Shown here piece after piece: positions 53,200-62,199 of a stretch of DNA of 64,000 nt. The notes beneath the pieces are model-generated. The model was not told the origin of the DNA. It saw only the letters and a list, made by a program, of their open reading frames with translations, and did not search any database. Origin of the DNA: Halopiger aswanensis (GTDB lineage Archaea > Halobacteriota > Halobacteria > Halobacteriales > Natrialbaceae); assembly GCF_003610195.1 (NCBI RefSeq), contig NZ_RAPO01000001.1, positions 930,001 through 994,000 on the forward strand. Reading direction: 5' to 3'. The position numbers and the translations under genes are program-made. Position 1 is the stretch's first letter. Each line of letters opens with the position of its first letter.

Positions 53200-53864
53200 T
53201 GCGAGTCAAAACCTGGCCCCTCGCCGGCGCCGCCTTCGCCGTCCTGTGGATCTTCGTCCGCGGGATCGGGCTCGCGCCGACGGCGCTTTTGGGCCAGTTC
53301 CTCGAGGGACTGGTCGTCGGCCTGCCGATCGCGTTCGTCTTCCGCCGGCTGTACGTCGAGCGGATCGATATCGGCCGGGGCGTGCACGCGCTGCCGTACG
53401 CCGGACTCTACCTCGGAGCGTTCATCTGGGAACTCGTCCGTGCGAATCTGGACATGGTGTACCGGGTGCTCGCGCCGGGGATGCCGATCGAGCCCGAGGT
53501 GATCTTGGTGCCGCTGCGAGCCGAGACCGACGTCGCGATCACGCTGCTGGCCAACAGCGTCACCCTCACGCCCGGAACCGTTACGCTGGACTACGACGCG
53601 GAGACGAACGCGCTCTACGTCCACGCCGTCGACGGCCGCGACCCCGAGGCGATCGCCGCGCCGATTCGCACGTGGGAGGATTACGCCCTCGAGATGTTCG
53701 ACGAAGGCGCCTCGCCCGAAGAGACGCCCCCCGATATCGTCGTTTCCGGCGGGGAACGGAACCACAACGGAGCCGGAGCGGACGAGGACCGCAATCGAGG
53801 AAACCCGAAGAGTGAAACCGACAAATCCGCGGACCGCGAACGACGAGGTGTCGACGATGAGTGA
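53199..53864 (+). CDS. mrpE: Mrp Na+/H+ antiporter subunit E
   Basis: A 221-residue MnhE protein: TM helices in PLAGAAFAVLWIFVRG and AGLYLGAFIWELVRANLDMV, then the MnhE soluble domain (ITLLANSVTLTPGTVTLDYD, LYVHAVDGRDPEAIAAP). The last ~55 residues form a hydrophilic, likely disordered tail absent from bacterial MrpE. It overlaps mrpF by 8 bases. Role: assembly or proton path in the Mrp complex. Confidence 0.92.
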   Translation: MRVKTWPLAGAAFAVLWIFVRGIGLAPTALLGQFLEGLVVGLPIAFVFRRLYVERIDIGRGVHALPYAGLYLGAFIWELVRANLDMVYRVLAPGMPIEPEVILVPLRAETDVAITLLANSVTLTPGTVTLDYDAETNALYVHAVDGRDPEAIAAPIRTWEDYALEMFDEGASPEETPPDIVVSGGERNHNGAGADEDRNRGNPKSETDKSADRERRGVDDE

Positions 53865-54150
53865 GGCCACCGACCCGGCGCTGCTCGAGACCGCGATCAG
53901 CGCGGCGTTAGTGATCGTGAGCGGGCTCTGCGTGCTCTGTAGCTACCGGGTGATCCGCGGGCCGACGAACCCGGACCGTGTGGTCGCGCTCGACGCCATC
54001 GCGACGAACGTCGTCGCGATCGCAGTGTTGTTCGCGCTGCAGACGGAGCGGGGGCTCTTCCTGACCGTGAGCCTCGTGCTCGCGATCATCGGCTTCATCG
54101 CGACCGTCGCGGTCGCCAAGTTCGTCACCGAAGGGGAGGTGATCGAATGA
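53857..54150 (+). CDS. mrpF: Mrp Na+/H+ antiporter subunit F
   Basis: A 97-residue MrpF with three helices: AISAALVIVSGLCVLCSYRV (with IRGPTNPDRVVALDAIATN next), VVAIAVLFALQTERGLF and LVLAIIGFIATVAVAKF. The signature GPTNPDRVVALD with its Asp is present. ATG at 53857 is preceded by GAGGTG. It overlaps mrpG by ATGA at 54147-54150. Confidence 0.92.
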   Translation: MSEATDPALLETAISAALVIVSGLCVLCSYRVIRGPTNPDRVVALDAIATNVVAIAVLFALQTERGLFLTVSLVLAIIGFIATVAVAKFVTEGEVIE

Positions 54151-54560
54151 TCCACGAGATCGTTATCCTCGCGCTGATCGTCGTCGGGGTCTTCTTCCTG
54201 ACGGTCGGCACGATCGGCCTGCTGCGCCTGCCGAACGTCTACAATCGGATGCACGCCACGAGCAAGCCCACGACGCTCGGCACCGCCGCGATCTTTCTGG
54301 CCGGCTTCGTCGAGTTCGGTCCCGGCGGCGAGGGGCTGACCGCGCTACTTGGCATCGCCTTCCTCTTTCTGACCGTGCCCACCGGCGCGCACATGATCGC
54401 TCGCGCGGCCGAACGGATCGGCATCCCGTTCCTCGGGAGCGTTACGTGGCCGGATCCGTCGGCCGTCGAGCGCGGCGAGCGGTCCGAGTCTCGGTCCGGG
54501 GCTGGTTCCGGATCCGGATCCGGGTCCGAAACTGGATCGGAAGTAACCGACGACGACTGA
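54147..54560 (+). CDS. mrpG: Mrp Na+/H+ antiporter subunit G
   Basis: A 137-residue MrpG: helix VILALIVVGVFFLTVGTIGL, RLPNVYNRMHATSKPTTLG (family signature), then AAIFLAGFVEFGPGGEGL and ALLGIAFLFLTVPTGAHMIA. The last ~35 residues are a Ser/Gly/Glu tail partly encoded by GGATCC hexamers (54500-54530). It is the last gene of the Mrp operon; the antiporter exchanges Na+ for H+ and supports pH and salt homeostasis. Confidence 0.92.
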   Translation: MIHEIVILALIVVGVFFLTVGTIGLLRLPNVYNRMHATSKPTTLGTAAIFLAGFVEFGPGGEGLTALLGIAFLFLTVPTGAHMIARAAERIGIPFLGSVTWPDPSAVERGERSESRSGAGSGSGSGSETGSEVTDDD

Positions 54561-54741
54561 TCGATCTCGCTCGCGGTCCGATCTACACCGTCTCAACCTT
54601 GTCCTCGTCTCAGTCGCTCGAGCGACGACGCGGGCTCGAGGTGTGACGACACAGCCTCCGTACCACGCACAGCCCAATCCCGCGTGCAACCGCAAACGCA
54701 GTCGCTATCGGGTGAGTACGGACGACGGAGAAGGGCGCGAG

Positions 54742-56880
54742 TTACGCGAGCGTCTCGTCGAGTGCCTCGAGCGCGGCGTCGCGGACGGCTGCCCGTTCAC
54801 CGGGCAGGAACTCGATGTGACCGTCCTGGCCGCCGACGACGCGGACGCCGGCGTCGGGCGCGGCCGCAGCGATGGCGTCGCCGAGGTCGCGGACGTTCAG
54901 CGATTCGGTCGCGCGGACGTGGAGTTCGTCGTCGCCGACGCCCAGCGTCACGAACGGCCCCTCGTCGCGCTGCCGGCGGTGCAGTTCGTCCAGCAGCATC
55001 GTCGTCGTCGGGAAGTTGTACCGGTGCGTGAACGCCGACGTGTCGAGGACGGCGACGGTGATCCCGTCGACTTCCTCCGTCGTGAGGTTCTCGCGGGCCG
55101 TCTCGAGTTCGGTGTCGAGCTTCGCGCGGAACTGCTCGGAGACGTGGGCCGCGAGGTCGCCGTCGTCGTCGAACAGCAGGTCGGCGACGAGTTCGCGCTT
55201 GTCCTTGTAGGATTGGTAGTAGGCCTCGAGCGCGACGGCTTCCCGCCGCTCCGAGATGGCGGTCTCGTCGTAGCCGGCCTCGGTGGCGAGCTCGAGGTAG
55301 GCCTCGGGGGCGTTCTCCCAGTAGCTGACGGCGGGGAGGTGTCCGAGGTCGTCCCGGACGTCGCCGTTGACGTGAGCGGCGACGTTCGCGGCCAGCGCCG
55401 TCGAGGTGACGTCCGAGACGTCGACACCCGCCAGCGAGGGCGTCGCGGCGACCGAGACCGCGTCGGCGATCTCCGCGTCGGCGCGACTGTCGTCGATGAC
55501 GAGCGCGTCGGCGCCGTAGAGGCTGAGCAGTTCGTAGCCGTCGACCGACTCCTCGGTCGCGCCGGCGTCGACGAGCACGATCAGCGGCAGTTGCTCGCCG
55601 TGACGGTCGCGCGCCTCGAGCATCGAGGTGACGTCGTCGGTGGCGGCGTCCATGCCGTAGACGCGGCCGTCGAGCGGACGACGCTCGAAGTAGTGGTACT
55701 CGGCGTCTTCGCGAGTGTGTTTCTCGCGGATCAGCGGGAGGACGGCGCGTTCGATGGCGGCGCCGGCGACGTAGCCGTCGGCGGTCGCGCCGTGGCGGAC
55801 GACGATCGGTCGGGCCTCCATGACCGCGCGGCGGATGGCGGTCGCGGCGTCGAGCAGTTCGTCCTCGACGGCGGTGACGGCGTCGTGGTCCGCGAGGAAC
55901 TCGATCTCAGCGGGTCGGGCCTCGCGCTCGATCGCGCTCTCTAAGCGGTCGACGACGGCCTCGCGGTCCTCGCCGTCGAGAATCTCGAGCGTCTCGGTTT
56001 CGACCTGCAGGTCGCCGTGGTGGCGCTCGACTTCGCCCTCTAAGGCGACGACGTCGTCGATTTCGACGTCGGGGTAGGCGCGAACGCCGGCCTCCTCGAA
56101 TGCGGCGCACTCGACGGTGCCGGTCTCGTCGCGCAGCGTGAACACCGTGGGGCCGCTGGTCTGGCGGATGCCGGTGATTTCGCCCTCGAGGCGAACGACG
56201 CTGCCGACCTGGTTGTCGATAGCGTCGATCGTCGTGCGCTTGAGCGGTGCGTCCTCCGTCGTGGGCTCGGCGTCGGCCGCGTCGTCGGTGGCCGCGGTCG
56301 ACGTCGTCGCGCTCTCGGCCGCGACGGTGCCGCCGCCGGAAGTCGCGCCCGCGGTGGCGGGCTGTTCGTCGGCCGGACCGGTGTCGTCGGCGGCGGTCTG
56401 GAGTTCGCCGGCGTCGACGTCTGCCGACTGCTGGTCGCTTTCGTGTTGGCTCTCCTGGGTGTCGGTAGCGTCGGCGTCCGAGTCCGTTCCGTCCTCGAAC
56501 TCCTCGGGGAGAAGCTCCGAGTCGCCCGTGTCGATCAGCTTCCCGCGGAACTCGCGTTCGCGCTGGCGGATCGACCAGCCGAGGTCGACGTTGCCGTTGT
56601 CCCGGACGTCGAGCACCTGGACGTAGACCTCGTCGCCAGGTTCCCAGTCGAGACTCTCGAGTCGTTGGTCGAGTTCGCTTCTGTGCAACAGGCCGGTGAC
56701 GTGATCCCCGACGTCGACGAAGACGCCGAAGTCGGCGTAGCCGTCGACGGTGCCCCGGTAGTAGCGACCGGGGGAGAGCTGCGAGGCCGAGGAGCCGCGG
56801 AACGCGAAGACCGCGTCCTCCTCGTGACTCTCGCAGATCTGCCCGTCGACGGATGTGCCGCAGATGATACAGTTACCCAT
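54742..56880 (-). CDS. RecJ/DHH-like protein with zinc ribbon, S1 and OB domains, degenerate DHH motif
   Basis: A 712-residue haloarchaeal protein. N-terminus: Cys4-x2-Cys7 and Cys16-x2-His19 (zinc-ribbon-like), an S1/OB domain at about 38-105 (GRYYRGTVDGYADFGVFVDV), an acidic linker, and an OB-fold domain at about 225-300 (VGSVVRLEGEITGIRQTSGP). The rest follows the RecJ/DHH arrangement: VVRHGATADGYVAG (about 360-373) takes the place of the DxDG motif, but the DHH motif reads IDDSRAD (about 462-468), so both His are lost. This predicts loss of Mn-dependent nuclease activity. It resembles haloarchaeal RecJ3-like proteins; a Cdc45-like scaffold role is inference. Confidence 0.85.
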   Translation of the reverse strand: MGNCIICGTSVDGQICESHEEDAVFAFRGSSASQLSPGRYYRGTVDGYADFGVFVDVGDHVTGLLHRSELDQRLESLDWEPGDEVYVQVLDVRDNGNVDLGWSIRQREREFRGKLIDTGDSELLPEEFEDGTDSDADATDTQESQHESDQQSADVDAGELQTAADDTGPADEQPATAGATSGGGTVAAESATTSTAATDDAADAEPTTEDAPLKRTTIDAIDNQVGSVVRLEGEITGIRQTSGPTVFTLRDETGTVECAAFEEAGVRAYPDVEIDDVVALEGEVERHHGDLQVETETLEILDGEDREAVVDRLESAIEREARPAEIEFLADHDAVTAVEDELLDAATAIRRAVMEARPIVVRHGATADGYVAGAAIERAVLPLIREKHTREDAEYHYFERRPLDGRVYGMDAATDDVTSMLEARDRHGEQLPLIVLVDAGATEESVDGYELLSLYGADALVIDDSRADAEIADAVSVAATPSLAGVDVSDVTSTALAANVAAHVNGDVRDDLGHLPAVSYWENAPEAYLELATEAGYDETAISERREAVALEAYYQSYKDKRELVADLLFDDDGDLAAHVSEQFRAKLDTELETARENLTTEEVDGITVAVLDTSAFTHRYNFPTTTMLLDELHRRQRDEGPFVTLGVGDDELHVRATESLNVRDLGDAIAAAAPDAGVRVVGGQDGHIEFLPGERAAVRDAALEALDETLA

Positions 56881-57026
56881 CTATTCGGTTCAAGCAGGTT
56901 CGCCCTAAAACGGTTGTCGAAATGCGTCCGTCGGTCGACCGACACGTCCGCGGGTACCGGTCGCTGGTCGCAGCGCGATTCGTTCGGGTCGGAGTCGACC
57001 GCTCCGGGACCGCTATCGCGCCGCCG

Positions 57027-57290
57027 TCACTCGAATGCCGGCGACTCCTCCTCGAGACGCTCGATGTCGTCGGCGAGGTCGCGGACCTGCTCGGGGAACA
57101 GCGACACCTGAATCTCGTTTTCGTCGTCGTCCTCGAAGACGAGTTTGACGCGCTTGTCGCCGAACTCCCGGCCCTCGGCGGATTCGACGTCGAACAGCTT
57201 GACCGTCGCCGACTTGTTCTTCGGCCCGACGTTCTTGATCGACCCGTCGTTGAGCTCTACCATGAAGTCCTCGAGCGTCAGTGCGAGCAT
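57027..57290 (-). CDS. conserved haloarchaeal protein, unknown function
   Basis: An 87-residue protein starting MLALTLEDFMVELNDGSIKN, with KNKSATVKLFDVESAEGREF and VKLVFEDDDENEIQVSLFPE, then a helical end (VRDLADDIERLEEESPAFE). It appears to be beta-rich with a helical tail; no family recognised. A TTTTTTATG box at 57310-57318 is 25 bases before the ATG, fitting a leaderless mRNA. Confidence 0.75.
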   Translation of the reverse strand: MLALTLEDFMVELNDGSIKNVGPKNKSATVKLFDVESAEGREFGDKRVKLVFEDDDENEIQVSLFPEQVRDLADDIERLEEESPAFE

Positions 57291-57732
57291 ACCTGCCGTA
57301 CGGGTTCGACATAAAAAACGACACGGCATCGGCGTCACCGGGAGATGTCGGTGGCGACCCCCGGCGGAGTCCGCCGTGTCGTCACGAAAATCGAGCGGGC
57401 GGGATAGCGCCGTTGCGTTCGAGCCCCCTGAAACGGCTGGTGTGACTGGTCCTGCAACACCGATCGCCGCTCGTTCGATCGCGGAAGCGATCGACCGCAT
57501 GCGCAGTGTGTCAGTACGCGTGCGGCTTGCTACCGTTGCGATGGACGGCTGATAAATGTTGGTGATCGTGTACGTTTCATACGCGCCGAAAACGGGGCAA
57601 ATTAGTCGCCCGCCACTCGGTATCGAAACAGAGACCTCCCGAGGAGTCGGTATCGATCCGACCGTCGTTCCCGCGGAAATCGCTGCCCGCGCACCCAGTT
57701 TTAAGTCCGTTTCGCGTCAACGTTCGACCGCT
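57291..57732. other. 442-bp intergenic region with two promoters
   Basis: On the left is the promoter of the minus-strand gene at 57290; on the right, CAGTTTTAAGTCC at about 57697-57709 lies about 25 bp before the ATG at 57733 and is the likely promoter of the UPF0173 gene. Between them I see no gene: plus-strand frames through 57370-57552 overlap the minus gene and lack a start with support. Confidence 0.5.
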
Positions 57733-58461
57733 ATGGAACTCACCTGGCACGGCCACTCGACGTGGCACGTCACCGTTGGCGACACCGAGTTGCTGATCGA
57801 CCCGTTCTTCGATAACCCGAAGACGGATCTCGAGCCGTCGGACGTCGAGACGCCCGATTACGTGCTGTTGACCCACGGCCACGCCGATCACATCTCCCAC
57901 GCCGGGGAGTTCTCCGACGCGACGCTGGTCGCGACGCCCGAACTCGTCTCCTACTGCGAGGACGAGTTCGGCTTCGAGGACGCCGTCGGCGGGATGGGAA
58001 TGAACCTCGGCGGCACCGTCGAGTGCGGCGACGCCTACGTCACGATGCACCGTGCCGACCACACCAACGGGATCATGACCGAGTACGACGTCGACGCCGG
58101 CATGCCGACCGGCTTCGTCATCTCCGATACGAAGCCCACGCAGATCGCCGACGAGGAGTCGACGACCTTCTACGACGCCGGCGACACCGCGCTCATGACC
58201 GAGATGCGCGACGTCATCGGTCCGTACTTGGAGCCCGACGCCGCCGCCGTGCCGATCGGCGACCACTTCACGATGGGGCCCCAGCAGGCCGCCATCGCCG
58301 TCGACTGGCTCGACGTCGACTACGCGCTCCCCCAGCACTACGACACCTTCCCGCCGATCGAGCAGGACCCCGCGGACTTCGAGCGCGAGGTCGAGGCGAC
58401 CGGCAGCGACGCCGAGGTGCAGGTCCTCGAGGCCGACGAGCCGTTCGAACTCGAGTCCTGA
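57733..58461 (+). CDS. metal-dependent hydrolase, UPF0173 family (MBL fold)
   Basis: A 242-residue MBL protein starting [20 protein letters not shown]. Zinc residues: [14 protein letters not shown], a later [10 protein letters not shown], Asp in [12 protein letters not shown] and the C-terminal [15 protein letters not shown]. This is the UPF0173/YtkL pattern; the substrate in archaea is unknown. It is separate from the other MBL genes of the window. Confidence 0.9.
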   Translation: MELTWHGHSTWHVTVGDTELLIDPFFDNPKTDLEPSDVETPDYVLLTHGHADHISHAGEFSDATLVATPELVSYCEDEFGFEDAVGGMGMNLGGTVECGDAYVTMHRADHTNGIMTEYDVDAGMPTGFVISDTKPTQIADEESTTFYDAGDTALMTEMRDVIGPYLEPDAAAVPIGDHFTMGPQQAAIAVDWLDVDYALPQHYDTFPPIEQDPADFEREVEATGSDAEVQVLEADEPFELES

Positions 58462-58554
58462 GCGTCGATCCCGGTCTGCAGCCGGGAAACCGAGTCGAGT
58501 CGCCGGTGCGAACCGACCGAGTTATTTTCGTGTCAGTTACCGATCCGAACGAGG

Positions 58555-59229
58555 ATGAGCCGAATCGAGGCGGTCTCGTTCGACCTGGATAATACGCTGC
58601 TTCGATACGAACGCTCGCCGGGTGAGGTGCTTCGGCTCGCGTTCGAGACAGTCGGAGTCGACCCGCTGTTCTCCGTCGACAACTACTACGACCGGTACGA
58701 CGAGTTCGCACAGCAGTGCGACTCGATGGGCGAGCTCCGGTCGGCGTGTTTCGCCGCGCTCGCCGCCGAGAACGGGTACGAGCGCCGCCTCGGACGGGCG
58801 GTTGCGGACGCGTTCCGCGCCGAACGCGACCAATCGAACGTCGAACTGTTCCCGTCGGTTCCGGACGTGCTGGAGACGCTCAGTCGGAGATATCGGTTGG
58901 CGGTGATCACGAACGGCGCGCCGGACGCACAGCGAGAGAAAATCGACGCCACCGGACTCGAGCGGTGGATCGACACGGTCGTTATCGCGGGCCACGAGAT
59001 TCCACCGAAACCGTCGCCGAAGCCCTTCGAACGGGCGCTCCGGGCCCTCGACGCGTCTTCGGAGACGGCGGTTCACGTCGGCGACTCGCTCGAGACCGAC
59101 GTGCGCGGCGCAGCTGCCGCCGGCCTCGAGTCGGTGTGGGTTGCCGCCGACGGCGATGCGGGAAACGACGATCCAACCTATCGCGTCGAGGGGATCAGTG
59201 AGTTATCGCCCCCTCCCTGGACGGGCTGA
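58555..59229 (+). CDS. HAD-superfamily phosphatase
   Basis: A 224-residue HAD hydrolase. Motif I FDLDNTLLR with Asp10 and Asp12, motif II LAVITNGAPDAQ, motif III Lys in PPKPSPKPFERAL, motif IV HVGDSLETDVRGAAAAG. The cap is helical (C1 type). It is a phosphoglycolate- or epoxide-like HAD of the common haloarchaeal type; the substrate is not predictable. Located 93 bp after the UPF0173 gene, same strand. Confidence 0.92.
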   Translation: MSRIEAVSFDLDNTLLRYERSPGEVLRLAFETVGVDPLFSVDNYYDRYDEFAQQCDSMGELRSACFAALAAENGYERRLGRAVADAFRAERDQSNVELFPSVPDVLETLSRRYRLAVITNGAPDAQREKIDATGLERWIDTVVIAGHEIPPKPSPKPFERALRALDASSETAVHVGDSLETDVRGAAAAGLESVWVAADGDAGNDDPTYRVEGISELSPPPWTG

Positions 59230-59343
59230 CGTCGGGCGCAGGGACGTACTGTGTCGGCTCCCCGGCGGTTCGTCTCAGTCGAACGGACCGTATCCCCCGC
59301 GAGAACAACGTTTACGGCCCCGGCTGTGGACGATCCGCCTGCT

Positions 59344-59739
59344 ATGGCGAAGCAAGTCACCACGGTATCCGAGGAGGGCTACAGCGCGACGAACGAGATC
59401 CGCGAGTTCGAGACGACAATCGACGCCAACGGCGAGGACGCACCCGACACGCTCGAGGCGCTGCTGGCCGCCTACGGCTCCTGTTACGTGCCCGCGCTCC
59501 GCGTCGGCGGGCAGCAGCGCGGCGCCGACGACCTCGGAAAGATCGAGATCGACATCACCGGCGAGCTCAACGACGACGACAAACTCGAGTCGATCGCCTT
59601 CGATATCCGCGTCGAGGAAGACGTCGACGACGAGACGGGCGAGGAGATCATCGAGCGCGCGTTCGAACTCTGTAAGGTCCACGACGCGCTAAAGGACGAC
59701 CTCCACGCGGAGACGAGTTTCGAGGGCGGCGCCGTCTAA
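59344..59739 (+). CDS. OsmC-family peroxidase-like protein
   Basis: A 131-residue OsmC/Ohr-fold protein. The two redox Cys are in AAYGSCYVPALRVG and FELCKVHDAL, the positions of the peroxidatic and resolving Cys of the family, and the start is MAKQVTTVSEEGYS. It would reduce organic hydroperoxides, or a close function; haloarchaeal members are small. Not in an operon with a peroxidase regulator. Confidence 0.88.
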   Translation: MAKQVTTVSEEGYSATNEIREFETTIDANGEDAPDTLEALLAAYGSCYVPALRVGGQQRGADDLGKIEIDITGELNDDDKLESIAFDIRVEEDVDDETGEEIIERAFELCKVHDALKDDLHAETSFEGGAV

Positions 59740-59847
59740 CCTGACACCCTGTCGGCCGACTGTAACTCTTTTCGCACCGAGACGTTTCAACCCGTGAACC
59801 GGTCGGAAACCCGACCGCTCCGAACCACCATATCCCGCGAGGGCGTC

Positions 59848-60936
59848 GTGGGGAACGTGCAACGATCCGTCCTCGTCGTCGCTGTCGGACTCACGGTCAT
59901 CCTCGCGGGTTGTGCCGGCGGTGTCGATTTCGGGACGTCCGCCGATTCCAGCGCAGACTCGTCCACGGTCGACGCCGCCGGCGACCTCGAGATTCACCAC
60001 ATCGACGTCGGCCAGGCCGACTCGACGCTGATCGTCACGCCGGCCAACGAGACGATTCTGATCGATACGGGCGACTGGCGCGACGACGGCCAGGCCGTCA
60101 TCGACTACCTCGAGGCCCAGGGGATCGAGCGCATCGACCACCTGGTCGCGACCCACGGCCACGCGGACCACATCGGCGGCCACCCGGCCGTCATCGAGCA
60201 CTTCGAGGAACACGGCGAGGGCGTCGGCGCGGCCTACGACGCCGGCGTCGCGCACACGAGCGCCACCTACGAGAACTACCTCGACGCGATCGAGGAATAC
60301 GACGTCGACCTGTTCCAGGTCGTCGCGGGCGATCGATTGCCCCTCGAGAGTGCAAGCGCCGACGGAAGTAACGCGACGCTCGAGGCGACCGTCCTCAATC
60401 CGCCCGAGGAGCGCCCCAACGACGGCGTCGACGAGAACAGCGTCGTCCTCTCGCTCGCGTACGGCGAGTTTACCTACCTCACGACGGGCGACATCGAACG
60501 GACCACGGAACAGCGGTTGATCGACGCCCACGGCGACGCCCTCGCGGCCGACGCCTACCAGGCGGGCCACCACGGGTCGTCGACTTCATCGAGCGATCCC
60601 TTCTTGGACGCCGTCGATCCCGACGTCGCCGTCATCTCGAGCGCGCTCGACTCCCAGTACGGCCACCCGCACGACGAGGTGCTCGAGAGCCTCGCGGAGC
60701 GCGATATCGAGACCTACTGGACCGGCGTGCACGGCGATACGGTGCTCACGGTCGACGACGGCGGCACCGACCTGTCGGTGGCGACCGAACGCGAGGGGCC
60801 GACCGACGCGGCCGCGCTGCTCGAGCGGAAACACGGCGCGGACGACGAGAGGGCCGACAGCGCCGCGGTGTCCCCGATCGCGTCCGATCCGCTCTCACCC
60901 GCGATTGATGTGACTCCCGCGCGTACCGTGGGCTAA
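59848..60936 (+). CDS. ComEC/Rec2-type MBL-fold lipoprotein
   Basis: A 362-residue exported MBL protein, corresponding to the extracellular hydrolase domain of ComEC. The signal VQRSVLVVAVGLTVILAGC ends in a lipobox Cys. The mature part has [33 protein letters not shown] (HxHxDH), FTYLTTGDIE and YQAGHHGSSTSSSDPFLDA with its C-terminal His-His, the order of ComEC MBL domains. GTG at 59848 or 59857 is likely; a GTG at 59794 is possible. Its stop overlaps the DUF3006 gene (TAATG at 60934-60938). Confidence 0.85.
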   Translation: MGNVQRSVLVVAVGLTVILAGCAGGVDFGTSADSSADSSTVDAAGDLEIHHIDVGQADSTLIVTPANETILIDTGDWRDDGQAVIDYLEAQGIERIDHLVATHGHADHIGGHPAVIEHFEEHGEGVGAAYDAGVAHTSATYENYLDAIEEYDVDLFQVVAGDRLPLESASADGSNATLEATVLNPPEERPNDGVDENSVVLSLAYGEFTYLTTGDIERTTEQRLIDAHGDALAADAYQAGHHGSSTSSSDPFLDAVDPDVAVISSALDSQYGHPHDEVLESLAERDIETYWTGVHGDTVLTVDDGGTDLSVATEREGPTDAAALLERKHGADDERADSAAVSPIASDPLSPAIDVTPARTVG

Positions 60937-61382
60937 TGGGTACCAGCTACACTGCGGTCCTCGACCGCATCGTCGAGGCCGAAAGCGGGGGCGAGCGCGC
61001 GAGCGAAAGCGAGGCTGGAGGCGGTGACGAGACGGAGTCGTCCAGCGAGGACCAGACGGATCACGAGGCGGACGCCGATCGCGAACCGCAACGCGACCGC
61101 GTCGAACTGGCCGTCCTCCTGCTCGAGGCCGACGGCGAGGTCGTCGACGAGCGAACGGTCCCGGTCGATCGACTCCCGGAAGACGGAGCCCACGAGGGCG
61201 CCGTACTCGAGGTCGTGATTGCGGACGACGAGGACGAGACCGATAGCGGGACCGGGACCGAAACCGAAGTCGAGACCGGCACGCTGCTCGAGATCACGTA
61301 CGAGCCGGAGCAGGAGCGGGATCGTCGAGACCGAGCGCAGGATCGGTTCGATCGACTCTCGGAGCGACTCTCGGACGAGTAG
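60936..61382 (+). CDS. DUF3006-type partner of the ComEC-like lipoprotein
   Basis: A 148-residue acidic protein: YTAVLDRIVEAESGGE at the start, DRVELAVLLLEADGEVVDER and VPVDRLPEDGAHEGAVLEVV, the pattern of DUF3006 proteins often found next to ComEC-type MBL genes. An acidic insert (about 20-50) and a Glu/Thr-rich region precede the charged C-terminus. Its ATG uses the A of the preceding stop (TAATG). Probably intracellular; function unknown. Confidence 0.8.
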   Translation: MGTSYTAVLDRIVEAESGGERASESEAGGGDETESSSEDQTDHEADADREPQRDRVELAVLLLEADGEVVDERTVPVDRLPEDGAHEGAVLEVVIADDEDETDSGTGTETEVETGTLLEITYEPEQERDRRDRAQDRFDRLSERLSDE

Positions 61383-61698
61383 GGACTCGGGGGTACGGGT
61401 GCAGCAACAGGGGAGGAACGAAGGGGGGGTTCGACTCGACCCCTGTTCACCGGTTGGGGTAGATGGGGTGAGGTGGTGGGATGACACTCAGCGGAACGGT
61501 GGCCGGGGGAAGCCAGAACGCCCGCTGCAATCGTTTATTTCGCAGGATCGATCTTAGCCGTAATGCCAAATCACGTTGGTAGTTATGAGAAACTGCATCC
61601 GTTCTTGCAACTGGATGATATGATCGGATGATAGGAGCTGACCGATCGACCGCGGCGCACAGATTCAAGGGCACGCCCGAACCACCGTGAGACGAGAC
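61383..61698. other. 316-bp gap with an AT-richer block and a 22-codon ORF
   Basis: The block 61527-61635 is AT-richer than the surroundings. A TATA-like TTTATTT (about 61533-61540) precedes, by about 25 bases, an ATG at 61563 that opens MPNHVGSYEKLHPFLQLDDM and stops at 61631. It could be a leaderless micro-ORF or a remnant of foreign DNA; no homologue is known to me. The rest leads into the gamma carbonic anhydrase gene. Confidence 0.35.
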
Positions 61699-62199
61699 AT
61701 GCTTCGTTCGTTCGACGGCACGACGCCACAGATCGCCGACTCCGCGTACGTCGACGAGGCCGCTGTGGTCATCGGCGACGTCATCGTCGAGGCCGACGCC
61801 AGCGTCTGGCCGAACACCACCCTCCGCGGCGACCACGGGCAGATCGTCGTCGGCGAGGGCGCGAACGTCCAGGACAACGCCGTTCTCCACGAGGAGGCCG
61901 AACTCGAGCCCTCCGCGACGGTCGGCCACAGCGCGATCGTTCACGACGCCACGGTCGGCGAGCGCGCGCTGGTCGGGATGAACGCGACCGTCCTCGACGG
62001 CGCCCACATCGGCGAGGGGGCCGTCGTCGCGGCCGGCAGCGTCGTCACCGAGGGAACCGAGGTCCCGCCGTCGACGTTAGTCGCCGGCGCGCCCGCCGAG
62101 CCGAAGACCGAAGTCGACGATCCGCGCCTCGAGGCGACCGCCGATCGGTACGTCGACCTCGCGAGGCGCCACGCCGAGTCGTCCGAACGGCTGGACTGA
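61699..62199 (+). CDS. gamma-class carbonic anhydrase-like protein (left-handed beta helix)
   Basis: A 166-residue hexapeptide-repeat protein. The hexad repeats ([LIV]GxxxxV-type) run from about 15 to 125 (IGDVIVEADASVWPNTTLRG, VGEGANVQDNAVLHEE). The three metal His are probably His64, His77 and His82 (VLHEE, VGHSAIVHDA). ATG at 61699 starts MLRSFDGTTPQIADSA. It may hydrate CO2, or be one of the YrdA-like paralogues of unknown activity. Confidence 0.88.
   Translation: MLRSFDGTTPQIADSAYVDEAAVVIGDVIVEADASVWPNTTLRGDHGQIVVGEGANVQDNAVLHEEAELEPSATVGHSAIVHDATVGERALVGMNATVLDGAHIGEGAVVAAGSVVTEGTEVPPSTLVAGAPAEPKTEVDDPRLEATADRYVDLARRHAESSERLD

Noticed and set aside
57370-57552. Coding-like plus-strand frame in the gap between 57290 and 57733.
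   Set aside because: No start codon outside the opposite-strand gene, and composition is only weakly coding-like.
28222-58461. Several MBL-fold proteins as a linked system.
   Set aside because: The MBL genes at 28222, 57733 and 59848 belong to different subfamilies and are not clustered; they are best treated separately.
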